Shown here: in pieces, positions 10,901 through 25,900 of the stretch
Layout: each line of letters opens with the position of its first letter
Position numbering within the stretch: the stretch's first letter is position 1
NCBI GenBank assembly: GCA_946699065.1
Contig: CAMPDV010000079.1
Coordinates: 62,001-126,000 of the forward strand
Length of the DNA stretch: 64,000 nt
Source: Loxodes magnus
Taxonomy: Eukaryota; Ciliophora; Karyorelictea; Loxodida; Loxodidae
Direction: 5' to 3'
The notes under the pieces: generated by a model
Database searches by the model: none
What the model saw: only the letters and a program-made list of their open reading frames with translations
Told to the model about the DNA's origin: nothing
Made by a program: the position numbers and the translations under genes

Positions 10901-13900
10901 TTAACTAAATTAATGTTTTCTAAATTATTTTAATTTATAATTATGAAATATCTTATAAATTTTATAAAAATAACTAAAGAATATTCAGGTTAAAATCTTG
11001 ATTCATCCTTCATTATTTTCTTACATTTTTATCTATAAATTTATTTTTATGCTTTTTTATGCTTTTTTGAATTTTCAGTATTTTTAAATATTGCTATCTT
11101 AGTGATAAATTATAATTTATAATTATTTCTGATTTCTTTAATCATTAAAAATAATTTAATCTTAATAAAAATGATGATTATTTTTCTTTTAATTTAAAAA
11201 ATTCTATCTCATTTTATGTTTTTCAAATTTTATAAAAATTGGAAAAAGATTTATAAATAATTAAACTAAGATAAACTTTTTTGTTATTCCATATTTAAGA
11301 TTTTGTTAAACATTTGTAATTTAAAAGTTTGTTTAAAAAATACTTTTCTTATTATTTGTTTCCATAAACATGTTTTTTATTACATAAAAATATTGTGAAA
11401 ATAATGTATTCATTTGTTTAAAAAATTTTAATTCTTTGAATTTTTAAAATTAATTTAAAATCTCTTTTAATTGGATTTAGTATTAATTTTATTTACTTTT
11501 TAAAAGTTCGATAATTAAAGAAATAATTTATCAAAATACAAGAAATTTTAATAAAAATAATTTCGCATCGAGTTATATCAAATAAAAATTAGGAAAAATT
11601 TATTTTTTAAAATAGTTTTTTTCTAAATTTGTAATTATTAATTTCTCAAGATGAAATTAAAAAAGAGATTAAGAATTACCTATTAGAATTTTTGTTACTA
11701 TCAAAGATAAAAATGCTTTTTCTCATTTTAAGTTTAAATAAAGTGTAAATAAGAATCTTAAATGATATTAAAATAACTAAAATATTTATTATAAATAAAT
11801 TTAATTTTTTAACTAAATTAATGTTTTCTAAATTATTTTAATTTATAATTATGAAATATCTTATAAATTTTATAAAAATAACTAAAGAATATTCAGGTTA
11901 AAATCTTGATTCATCCTTCATTATTTTCTTACATTTTTATCTATAAATTTATTTTTATGCTTTTTTATGCTTTTTTGAATTTTCAGTATTTTTAAATATT
12001 GCTATCTTAGTGATAAATTATAATTTATAATTATTTCTGATTTCTTTAATCATTAAAAATAATTTAATCTTAATAAAAATGATGATTATTTTTCTTTTAA
12101 TTTAAAAAATTCTATCTCATTTTATGTTTTTCAAATTTTATAAAAATTGGAAAAAGATTTATAAATAATTAAACTAAGATAAACTTTTTTGTTATTCCAT
12201 ATTTAAGATTTTGTTAAACATTTGTAATTTAAAAGTTTGTTTAAAAAATACTTTTCTTATTATTTGTTTCCATAAACATGTTTTTTATTACATAAAAATA
12301 TTGTGAAAATAATGTATTCATTTGTTTAAAAAATTTTAATTCTTTGAATTTTTAAAATTAATTTAAAATCTCTTTTAATTGGATTTAGTATTAATTTTAT
12401 TTACTTTTTAAAAGTTCGATAATTAAAGAAATAATTTATCAAAATACAAGAAATTTTAATAAAAATAATTTCGCATCGAGTTATATCAAATAAAAATTAG
12501 GAAAAATTTATTTTTTAAAATAGTTTTTTTCTAAATTTGTAATTATTAATTTCTCAAGATGAAATTAAAAAAGAGATTAAGAATTACCTATTAGAATTTT
12601 TGTTACTATCAAAGATAAAAATGCTTTTTCTCATTTTAAGTTTAAATAAAGTGTAAATAAGAATCTTAAATGATATTAAAATAACTAAAATATTTATTAT
12701 AAATAAATTTAATTTTTTAACTAAATTAATGTTTTCTAAATTATTTTAATTTATAATTATGAAATATCTTATAAATTTTATAAAAATAACTAAAGAATAT
12801 TCAGGTTAAAATCTTGATTCATCCTTCATTATTTTCTTACATTTTTATCTATAAATTTATTTTTATGCTTTTTTATGCTTTTTTGAATTTTCAGTATTTT
12901 TAAATATTGCTATCTTAGTGATAAATTATAATTTATAATTATTTCTGATTTCTTTAATCATTAAAAATAATTTAATCTTAATAAAAATGATGATTATTTT
13001 TCTTTTAATTTAAAAAATTCTATCTCATTTTATGTTTTTCAAATTTTATAAAAATTGGAAAAAGATTTATAAATAATTAAACTAAGATAAACTTTTTTGT
13101 TATTCCATATTTAAGATTTTGTTAAACATTTGTAATTTAAAAGTTTGTTTAAAAAATACTTTTCTTATTATTTGTTTCCATAAACATGTTTTTTATTACA
13201 TAAAAATATTGTGAAAATAATGTATTCATTTGTTTAAAAAATTTTAATTCTTTGAATTTTTAAAATTAATTTAAAATCTCTTTTAATTGGATTTAGTATT
13301 AATTTTATTTACTTTTTAAAAGTTCGATAATTAAAGAAATAATTTATCAAAATACAAGAAATTTTAATAAAAATAATTTCGCATCGAGTTATATCAAATA
13401 AAAATTAGGAAAAATTTATTTTTTAAAATAGTTTTTTTCTAAATTTGTAATTATTAATTTCTCAAGATGAAATTAAAAAAGAGATTAAGAATTACCTATT
13501 AGAATTTTTGTTACTATCAAAGATAAAAATGCTTTTTCTCATTTTAAGTTTAAATAAAGTGTAAATAAGAATCTTAAATGATATTAAAATAACTAAAATA
13601 TTTATTATAAATAAATTTAATTTTTAACTAAATTAATGTTTTCTAAATTATTTTAATTTATAATTATGAAATATCTTATAAATTTTATAAAAATAACTAA
13701 AGAATATTCAGGTTAAAATCTTGATTCATCCTTCATTATTTTCTTACATTTTTATCTATAAAATTTATGCTTTTTTATGCTTTTTTGAATTTTCAGTATT
13801 TTTAAATATTGCTATCTTAGTGATAAATTATAATTTATAATTATTTCTGATTTCTTTAATCATTAAAAATAATTTAATCTTAATAAAAATGATGATTATT

Positions 13901-16900
13901 TTTCTTTTAATTTAAAAAATTCTATCTCATTTTATGTTTTTCAAATTTTATAAAAATTGGAAAAAGATTTATAAATAATTAAACTAAGATAAACTTTTTT
14001 GTTATTCCATATTTAAGATTTTGTTAAACATTTGTAATTTAAAAGTTTGTTTAAAAAATACTTTTCTTATTATTTGTTTCCATAAACATGTTTTTTATTA
14101 CATAAAAATATTGTGAAAATAATGTATTCATTTGTTTAAAAAATTTTAATTCTTTGAATTTTTAAAATTAATTTAAAATCTCTTTTAATTGGATTTAGTA
14201 TTAATTTTATTTACTTTTTAAAAGTTCGATAATTAAAGAAATAATTTATCAAAATACAAGAAATTTTAATAAAAATAATTTCGCATCGAGTTATATCAAA
14301 TAAAAATTAGGAAAAATTTATTTTTTAAAATAGTTTTTTTCTAAATTTGTAATTATTAATTTCTCAAGATGAAATTAAAAAAGAGATTAAGAATTACCTA
14401 TTAGAATTTTTGTTACTATCAAAGATAAAAATGCTTTTTCTCATTTTAAGTTTAAATAAAGTGTAAATAAGAATCTTAAATGATATTAAAATAACTAAAA
14501 TATTTATTATAAATAAATTTAATTTTTTAACTAAATTAATGTTTTCTAAATTATTTTAATTTATAATTATGAAATATCTTATAAATTTTATAAAAATAAC
14601 TAAAGAATATTCAGGTTAAAATCTTGATTCATCCTTCATTATTTTCTTACATTTTTATCTATAAATTTATTTTTATGCTTTTTTGAATTTTCAGTATTTT
14701 TAAATATTGCTATCTTAGTGATAAATTATAATTTATAATTATTTCTGATTTCTTTAATCATTAAAAATAATTTAATCTTAATAAAAATGATGATTATTTT
14801 TCTTTTAATTTAAAAAATTCTATCTCATTTTATGTTTTTCAAATTTTATAAAAATTGGAAAAAGATTTATAAATAATTAAACTAAGATAAACTTTTTTGT
14901 TATTCCATATTTAAGATTTTGTTAAACATTTGTAATTTAAAAGTTTGTTTAAAAAATACTTTTCTTATTATTTGTTTCCATAAACATGTTTTTTATTACA
15001 TAAAAATATTGTGAAAATAATGTATTCATTTGTTTAAAAAATTTTAATTCTTTGAATTTTTAAAATTAATTTAAAATCTCTTTTAATTGGATTTAGTATT
15101 AATTTTATTTACTTTTTAAAAGTTCGATAATTAAAGAAATAATTTATCAAAATACAAGAAATTTTAATAAAAATAATTTCGCATCGAGTTATATCAAATA
15201 AAAATTAGGAAAAATTTATTTTTTAAAATAGTTTTTTTCTAAATTTGTAATTATTAATTTCTCAAGATGAAATTAAAAAAGAGATTAAGAATTACCTATT
15301 AGAATTTTTGTTACTATCAAAGATAAAAATGCTTTTTCTCATTTTAAGTTTAAATAAAGTGTAAATAAGAATCTTAAATGATATTAAAATAACTAAAATA
15401 TTTATTATAAATAAATTTAATTTTTTTTTAACTAAATTAATGTTTTCTAAATTATTTTAATTTATAATTATGAAATATCTTATAAATTTTATAAAAATAA
15501 CTAAAGAATATTCAGGTTAAAATCTTGATTCATCCTTCATTATTTTCTTACATTTTTATCTATAAAATGTTTTTTTATTTTTTTATGCTTTTTTGAATTT
15601 TCAGTATTTTTAAATATTGCTATCTTAGTGATAAATTATAATTTATAATTATTTCTGATTTCTTTAATCATTAAAAATAATTTAATCTTAATAAAAATGA
15701 TGATTATTTTTCTTTTAATTTAAAAAATTCTATCTCATTTTATGTTTTTCAAATTTTATAAAAATTGGAAAAAGATTTATAAATAATTAAACTAAGATAA
15801 ACTTTTTTGTTATTCCATATTTAAGATTTTGTTAAACATTTGTAATTTAAAAGTTTGTTTAAAAAATACTTTTCTTATTATTTGTTTCCATAAACATGTT
15901 TTTTATTACATAAAAATATTGTGAAAATAATGTATTCATTTGTTTAAAAAATTTTAATTCTTTGAATTTTTAAAATTAATTTAAAATCTCTTTTAATTGG
16001 ATTTAGTATTAATTTTATTTACTTTTTAAAAGTTCGATAATTAAAGAAATAATTTATCAAAATACAAGAAATTTTAATAAAAATAATTTCGCATCGAGTT
16101 ATATCAAATAAAAATTAGGAAAAATTTATTTTTTAAAATAGTTTTTTTCTAAATTTGTAATTATTAATTTCTCAAGATGAAATTAAAAAAGAGATTAAGA
16201 ATTACCTATTAGAATTTTTGTTACTATCAAAGATAAAAATGCTTTTTCTCATTTTAAGTTTAAATAAAGTGTAAATAAGAATCTTAAATGATATTAAAAT
16301 AACTAAAATATTTATTATAAATAAATTTAATTTTTTAAATTAATGTTTTCTAAATTATTTTAATTTATAATTATGAAATATCTTATAAATTTTATAAAAA
16401 TAACTAAAGAATATTCAGGTTAAAATCTTGATTCATCCTTCATTATTTTCTTACATTTTTATCTATAAATTTTTATGTTTTTTTATTTTTTTATGCTTTT
16501 TTGAATTTTCAGTATTTTTAAATATTGCTATCTTAGTGATAAATTATAATTTATAATTATTTCTGATTTCTTTAATCATTAAAAATAATTTAATCTTAAT
16601 AAAAATGATGATTATTTTTCTTTTAATTTAAAAAATTCTATCTCATTTTATGTTTTTCAAATTTTATAAAAATTGGAAAAAGATTTATAAATAATTAAAC
16701 TAAGATAAACTTTTTTGTTATTCCATATTTAAGATTTTGTTAAACATTTGTAATTTAAAAGTTTGTTTAAAAAATACTTTTCTTATTATTTGTTTCCATA
16801 AACATGTTTTTTATTACATAAAAATATTGTGAAAATAATGTATTCATTTGTTTAAAAAAAAAAATTTTAATTCTTTGAATTTTTAAAATTAATTTAAAAT

Positions 16901-19900
16901 CTCTTTTAATTGGATTTAGTATTAATTTTATTTACTTTTTAAAAGTTCGATAATTAAAGAAATAATTTATCAAAATACAAGAAATTTTAATAAAAATAAT
17001 TTCGCATCGAGTTATATCAAATAAAAATTAGGAAAAATTTATTTTTTAAAATAGTTTTTTTCTAAATTTGTAATTATTAATTTCTCAAGATGAAATTAAA
17101 AAAGAGATTAAGAATTACCTATTAGAATTTTTGTTACTATCAAAGATAAAAATGCTTTTTCTCATTTTAAGTTTAAATAAAGTGTAAATAAGAATCTTAA
17201 ATGATATTAAAATAACTAAAATATTTATTATAAATAAATTTAATTTTTTTTTAACTAAATTAATGTTTTCTAAATTATTTTAATTTATAATTATGAAATA
17301 TCTTATAAATTTTATAAAAATAACTAAAGAATATTCAGGTTAAAATCTTGATTCATCCTTCATTATTTTCTTACATTTTTATCTATAAATTTTTATGTTT
17401 TTTTATGCTTTTTTGAATTTTCAGTATTTTCAAATTTTGCTATCTTAGTGATAAATTATAATTTATAATTATTTCTGATTTCTTTAATCATTAAAAATAA
17501 TTTAATCTTAATAAAAATGATGATTATTTTTCTTTTAATTTAAAAAATTCTATCTCATTTTATGTTTTTCAAATTTTATAAAAATTGGAAAAAGATTTAT
17601 AAATAATTAAACTAAGATAAACTTTTTTGTTATTCCATATTTAAGATTTTGTTAAACATTTGTAATTTAAAAGTTTGTTTAAAAAATACTTTTCTTATTA
17701 TTTGTTTCCATAAACATGTTTTTTATTACATAAAAATATTGTGAAAATAATGTATTCATTTGTTTAAAAAAAAAAATTTTAATTCTTTGAATTTTTAAAA
17801 TTAATTTAAAATCTCTTTTAATTGGATTTAGTATTAATTTTATTTACTGTATTTTTTTTTAAAAGTTCGATAATTAAAGAAATAATTTATCAAAATACAA
17901 GAAATTTTAATAAAAATAATTTCGCATCGAGTTATATCAAATAAAAATTAGGAAAAATTTATTTTTTAAAATAGTTTTTTTCTAAATTTGTAATTATTAA
18001 TTTCTCAAGATGAAATTAAAAAAGAGATTAAGAATTACCTATTAGAATTTTTGTTACTATCAAAGATAAAAATGCTTTTTCTCATTTTAAGTTTAAATAA
18101 AGTGTAAATAAGAATCTTAAATGATATTAAAATAACTAAAATATTTATTATAAATAAATTTAATTTTTTTTTAACTAAATTAATGTTTTCTAAATTATTT
18201 TAATTTATAATTTTATGAAATATCTTATAAATTTTATAAAAATAACTAAAGAATATTCAGGTTAAAATCTTGATTCATCCTTCATTATTTTCTTACATTT
18301 TTATCTATAAAATTTTTATGTTTTTTTAATTTTTTTAAATGCTTTTTTGAATTTTCAGTATTTTTTATTGCTATCTTAGTGATAAATTATAATTTTTTAT
18401 AATTATTTCTGATTTCTTTAATCATTAAAAATAATTTAATAAAAATAAAAATGATGATTATTTTTCTTTTAATTTAAAAAATTCTTCTCATTTTATGTTT
18501 TTCAAATTTTATAAAAATTGGAAAAAGATTTATAAATAATTAAACTAAGATAAACTTTTTTGTTATTCCATATTTAAGATTTTGTTAAACATTTGTAATT
18601 TAAAAGTTTGTTTAAAAAATACTTTTCTTATTATTTGTTTCCATAAACATGTTTTTTATTACATAAAAATATTGTGAAAATAATGTATTCATTTGTTTAA
18701 AAAAAAAAATTTTAATTCTTTGAATTTTTAAAATTAATTTAAAATCTCTTTTAATTGGATTTAGTATTAATTTTATTTACTTTTTAAAAGTTCGATAATT
18801 AAAGAAATAATTTATCAAAATACAAGAAATTTTAATAAAAATAATTTCGCATCGAGTTATATCAAATAAAAATTAGGAAAAATTTATTTTTTAAAATAGT
18901 TTTTTTCTAAATTTGTAATTATTAATTTCTCAAGATGAAATTAAAAAAGAGATTAAGAATTACCTATTAGAATTTTTGTTACTATCAAAGATAAAAATGC
19001 TTTTTCTCATTTTAAGTTTAAATAAAGTGTAAATAAGAATCTTAAATGATATTAAAATAACTAAAATATTTATTATAAATAAATTTAATTTTTTTTTAAC
19101 TAAATTAATGTTTTCTAAATTATTTTAATTTATAATTATGAAATATCTTATAAATTTTATAAAAATAACTAAAGAATATTCAGGTTAAAATCTTGATTCA
19201 TCCTTCATTATTTTCTTACATTTTTATCTATAAATTTTTATGTTTTTTTATTTTTTTATGCTTTTTTGAATTTTCAGTATTTTTAAATATTGCTATCTTA
19301 GTGATAAATTATAATTTATAATTATTTCTGATTTCTTTAATCATTAAAAATAATTTAATCTTAATAAAAATGATGATTATTTTTCTTTTAATTTAAAAAA
19401 TTCTATCTCATTTAAATATGTTTTTCAAATTTTATAAAAATTGGAAAAAGATTTATAAATAATTAAACTAAGATAAACTTTTTTGTTATTCCATATTTAA
19501 GATTTTGTTAAACATTTGTAATTTAAAAGTTTGTTTAAAAAATACTTTTCTTATTATTTGTTTCCATAAACATGTTTTTTATTACATAAAAATATTGTGA
19601 AAATAATGTATTCATTTGTTTAAAAAATTTTAATTCTTTGAATTTTTAAAATTAATTTAAAATCTCTTTTAATTGGATTTAGTATTAATTTTATTTACTT
19701 TTTAAAAGTTCGATAATTAAAGAAATAATTTATCAAAATACAAGAAATTTTAATAAAAATAATTTCGCATCGAGTTATATCAAATAAAAATTAGGAAAAA
19801 TTTATTTTTTAAAATAGTTTTTTTCTAAATTTGTAATTATTAATTTCTCAAGATGAAATTAAAAAAGAGATTAAGAATTACCTATTAGAATTTTTGTTAC

Positions 19901-22900
19901 TATCAAAGATAAAAATGCTTTTTCTCATTTTAAGTTTAAATAAAGTGTAAATAAGAATCTTAAATGATATTAAAATAACTAAAATATTTATTATAAATAA
20001 ATTTAATTTTTTTTTAACTAAATTAATGTTTTCTAAATTATTTTAATTTATAATTATGAAATATCTTATAAATTTTATAAAAATAACTAAAGAATATTCA
20101 GGTTAAAATCTTGATTCATCCTTCATTATTTTCTTACATTTTTATCTATAAAATTTTTATGCTTTTTTATGCTTTTTTATGCTTTTTTGAATTTTCAGTA
20201 TTTTTAAATATTGCTATCTTAGTGATAAATTATAATTTATAATTATTTCTGATTTCTTTAATCATTAAAAATAATTTAATCTTAATAAAAATGATGATTA
20301 TTTTTCTTTTAATTTAAAAAATTCTATCTCATTTTATGTTTTTCAAATTTTATAAAAATTGGAAAAAGATTTATAAATAATTAAACTAAGATAAACTTTT
20401 TTGTTATTCCATATTTAAGATTTTGTTAAACATTTGTAATTTAAAAGTTTGTTTAAAAAATACTTTTCTTATTATTTGTTTCCATAAACATGTTTTTTAT
20501 TACATAAAAATATTGTGAAAATAATGTATTCATTTGTTTAAAAAATTTTAATTCTTTGAATTTTTAAAATTAATTTAAAATCTCTTTTAATTGGATTTAG
20601 TATTAATTTTATTTACTTTTTAAAAGTTCGATAATTAAAGAAATAATTTATCAAAATACAAGAAATTTTAATAAAAATAATTTCGCATCGAGTTATATCA
20701 AATAAAAATTAGGAAAAATTTATTTTTTAAAATAGTTTTTTTCTAAATTTGTAATTATTAATTTCTCAAGATGAAATTAAAAAAGAGATTAAGAATTACC
20801 TATTAGAATTTTTGTTACTATCAAAGATAAAAATGCTTTTTCTCATTTTAAGTTTAAATAAAGTGTAAATAAGAATCTTAAATGATATTAAAATAACTAA
20901 AATATTTATTATAAATAAATTTAATTTTTTAACTAAATTAATGTTTTCTAAATTATTTTAATTTATAATTATGAAATATCTTATAAATTTTATAAAAATA
21001 ACTAAAGAATATTCAGGTTAAAATCTTGATTCATCCTTCATTATTTTCTTACATTTTTATCTATAAATTTATTTTTATGCTTTTTTATGCTTTTTTGAAT
21101 TTTCAGTATTTTTAAATATTGCTATCTTAGTGATAAATTATAATTTATAATTATTTCTGATTTCTTTAATCATTAAAAATAATTTAATCTTAATAAAAAT
21201 GATGATTATTTTTCTTTTAATTTAAAAAATTCTATCTCATTTTATGTTTTTCAAATTTTATAAAAATTGGAAAAAGATTTATAAATAATTAAACTAAGAT
21301 AAACTTTTTTGTTATTCCATATTTAAGATTTTGTTAAACATTTGTAATTTAAAAGTTTGTTTAAAAAATACTTTTCTTATTATTTGTTTCCATAAACATG
21401 TTTTTTATTACATAAAAATATTGTGAAAATAATGTATTCATTTGTTTAAAAAATTTTAATTCTTTGAATTTTTAAAATTAATTTAAAATCTCTTTTAATT
21501 GGATTTAGTATTAATTTTATTTACTTTTTAAAAGTTCGATAATTAAAGAAATAATTTATCAAAATACAAGAAATTTTAATAAAAATAATTTCGCATCGAG
21601 TTATATCAAATAAAAATTAGGAAAAATTTATTTTTTAAAATAGTTTTTTTCTAAATTTGTAATTATTAATTTCTCAAGATGAAATTAAAAAAGAGATTAA
21701 GAATTACCTATTAGAATTTTTGTTACTATCAAAGATAAAAATGCTTTTTCTCATTTTAAGTTTAAATAAAGTGTAAATAAGAATCTTAAATGATATTAAA
21801 ATAACTAAAATATTTATTATAAATAAATTTAATTTTTTAACTAAATTAATGTTTTCTAAATTATTTTAATTTATAATTATGAAATATCTTATAAATTTTA
21901 TAAAAATAACTAAAGAATATTCAGGTTAAAATCTTGATTCATCCTTCATTATTTTCTTACATTTTTATCTATAAAAATTTATGCTTTTTTATGCTTTTTT
22001 GAATTTTCAGTATTTTTAAATATTGCTATCTTAGTGATAAATTATAATTTATAATTATTTCTGATTTCTTTAATCATTAAAAATAATTTAATCTTAATAA
22101 AAATGATGATTATTTTTCTTTTAATTTAAAAAATTCTATCTCATTTTATGTTTTTCAAATTTTATAAAAATTGGAAAAAGATTTATAAATAATTAAACTA
22201 AGATAAACTTTTTTGTTATTCCATATTTAAGATTTTGTTAAACATTTGTAATTTAAAAGTTTGTTTAAAAAATACTTTTCTTATTATTTGTTTCCATAAA
22301 CATGTTTTTTATTACATAAAAATATTGTGAAAATAATGTATTCATTTGTTTAAAAAATTTTAATTCTTTGAATTTTTAAAATTAATTTAAAATCTCTTTT
22401 AATTGGATTTAGTATTAATTTTATTTACTTTTTAAAAGTTCGATAATTAAAGAAATAATTTATCAAAATACAAGAAATTTTAATAAAAATAATTTCGCAT
22501 CGAGTTATATCAAATAAAAATTAGGAAAAATTTATTTTTTAAAATAGTTTTTTTCTAAATTTGTAATTATTAATTTCTCAAGATGAAATTAAAAAAGAGA
22601 TTAAGAATTACCTATTAGAATTTTTGTTACTATCAAAGATAAAAATGCTTTTTCTCATTTTAAGTTTAAATAAAGTGTAAATAAGAATCTTAAATGATAT
22701 TAAAATAACTAAAATATTTATTATAAATAAATTTAATTTTTTAACTAAATTAATGTTTTCTAAATTATTTTAATTTATAATTATGAAATATCTTATAAAT
22801 TTTATAAAAATAACTAAAGAATATTCAGGTTAAAATCTTGATTCATCCTTCATTATTTTCTTACATTTTTATCTATAAATTTATTTTTATGCTTTTTTAT

Positions 22901-25900
22901 GCTTTTTTGAATTTTCAGTATTTTTAAATATTGCTATCTTAGTGATAAATTATAATTTATAATTATTTCTGATTTCTTTAATCATTAAAAATAATTTAAT
23001 CTTAATAAAAATGATGATTATTTTTCTTTTAATTTAAAAAATTCTATCTCATTTTATGTTTTTCAAATTTTATAAAAATTGGAAAAAGATTTATAAATAA
23101 TTAAACTAAGATAAACTTTTTTGTTATTCCATATTTAAGATTTTGTTAAACATTTGTAATTTAAAAGTTTGTTTAAAAAATACTTTTCTTATTATTTGTT
23201 TCCATAAACATGTTTTTTATTACATAAAAATATTGTGAAAATAATGTATTCATTTGTTTAAAAAATTTTAATTCTTTGAATTTTTAAAATTAATTTAAAA
23301 TCTCTTTTAATTGGATTTAGTATTAATTTTATTTACTTTTTAAAAGTTCGATAATTAAAGAAATAATTTATCAAAATACAAGAAATTTTAATAAAAATAA
23401 TTTCGCATCGAGTTATATCAAATAAAAATTAGGAAAAATTTATTTTTTAAAATAGTTTTTTTCTAAATTTGTAATTATTAATTTCTCAAGATGAAATTAA
23501 AAAAGAGATTAAGAATTACCTATTAGAATTTTTGTTACTATCAAAGATAAAAATGCTTTTTCTCATTTTAAGTTTAAATAAAGTGTAAATAAGAATCTTA
23601 AATGATATTAAAATAACTAAAATATTTATTATAAATAAATTTAATTTTTTAACTAAATTAATGTTTTCTAAATTATTTTAATTTATAATTATGAAATATC
23701 TTATAAATTTTATAAAAATAACTAAAGAATATTCAGGTTAAAATCTTGATTCATCCTTCATTATTTTCTTACATTTTTATCTATAAATTTATTTTTATGC
23801 TTTTTTATGCTTTTTTGAATTTTCAGTATTTTTAAATATTGCTATCTTAGTGATAAATTATAATTTATAATTATTTCTGATTTCTTTAATCATTAAAAAT
23901 AATTTAATCTTAATAAAAATGATGATTATTTTTCTTTTAATTTAAAAAATTCTATCTCATTTTATGTTTTTCAAATTTTATAAAAATTGGAAAAAGATTT
24001 ATAAATAATTAAACTAAGATAAACTTTTTTGTTATTCCATATTTAAGATTTTGTTAAACATTTGTAATTTAAAAGTTTGTTTAAAAAATACTTTTCTTAT
24101 TATTTGTTTCCATAAACATGTTTTTTATTACATAAAAATATTGTGAAAATAATGTATTCATTTGTTTAAAAAATTTTAATTCTTTGAATTTTTAAAATTA
24201 ATTTAAAATCTCTTTTAATTGGATTTAGTATTAATTTTATTTACTTTTTAAAAGTTCGATAATTAAAGAAATAATTTATCAAAATACAAGAAATTTTAAT
24301 AAAAATAATTTCGCATCGAGTTATATCAAATAAAAATTAGGAAAAATTTATTTTTTAAAATAGTTTTTTTCTAAATTTGTAATTATTAATTTCTCAAGAT
24401 GAAATTAAAAAAGAGATTAAGAATTACCTATTAGAATTTTTGTTACTATCAAAGATAAAAATGCTTTTTCTCATTTTAAGTTTAAATAAAGTGTAAATAA
24501 GAATCTTAAATGATATTAAAATAACTAAAATATTTATTATAAATAAATTTAATTTTTAACTAAATTAATGTTTTCTAAATTATTTTAATTTATAATTATG
24601 AAATATCTTATAAATTTTATAAAAATAACTAAAGAATATTCAGGTTAAAATCTTGATTCATCCTTCATTATTTTCTTACATTTTTATCTATAAATTTTTA
24701 TGCTTTTTTATGCTTTTTTGAATTTTCAGTATTTTTAAATATTGCTATCTTAGTGATAAATTATAATTTATAATTATTTCTGATTTCTTTAATCATTAAA
24801 AATAATTTAATCTTAATAAAAATGATGATTATTTTTCTTTTAATTTAAAAAATTCTATCTCATTTTATGTTTTTCAAATTTTATAAAAATTGGAAAAAGA
24901 TTTATAAATAATTAAACTAAGATAAACTTTTTTGTTATTCCATATTTAAGATTTTGTTAAACATTTGTAATTTAAAAGTTTGTTTAAAAAATACTTTTCT
25001 TATTATTTGTTTCCATAAACATGTTTTTTATTACATAAAAATATTGTGAAAATAATGTATTCATTTGTTTAAAAAATTTTAATTCTTTGAATTTTTAAAA
25101 TTAATTTAAAATCTCTTTTAATTGGATTTAGTATTAATTTTATTTACTTTTTAAAAGTTCGATAATTAAAGAAATAATTTATCAAAATACAAGAAATTTT
25201 AATAAAAATAATTTCGCATCGAGTTATATCAAATAAAAATTAGGAAAAATTTATTTTTTAAAATAGTTTTTTTCTAAATTTGTAATTATTAATTTCTCAA
25301 GATGAAATTAAAAAAGAGATTAAGAATTACCTATTAGAATTTTTGTTACTATCAAAGATAAAAATGCTTTTTCTCATTTTAAGTTTAAATAAAGTGTAAA
25401 TAAGAATCTTAAATGATATTAAAATAACTAAAATATTTATTATAAATAAATTTAATTTTTAACTAAATTAATGTTTTCTAAATTATTTTAATTTATAATT
25501 ATGAAATATCTTATAAATTTTATAAAAATAACTAAAGAATATTCAGGTTAAAATCTTGATTCATCCTTCATTATTTTCTTACATTTTTATCTATAAATTT
25601 TTATGCTTTTTTATGCTTTTTTGAATTTTCAGTATTTTTAAATATTGCTATCTTAGTGATAAATTATAATTTATAATTATTTCTGATTTCTTTAATCATT
25701 AAAAATAATTTAATCTTAATAAAAATGATGATTATTTTTCTTTTAATTTAAAAAATTCTATCTCATTTTATGTTTTTCAAATTTTATAAAAATTGGAAAA
25801 AGATTTATAAATAATTAAACTAAGATAAACTTTTTTGTTATTCCATATTTAAGATTTTGTTAAACATTTGTAATTTAAAAGTTTGTTTAAAAAATACTTT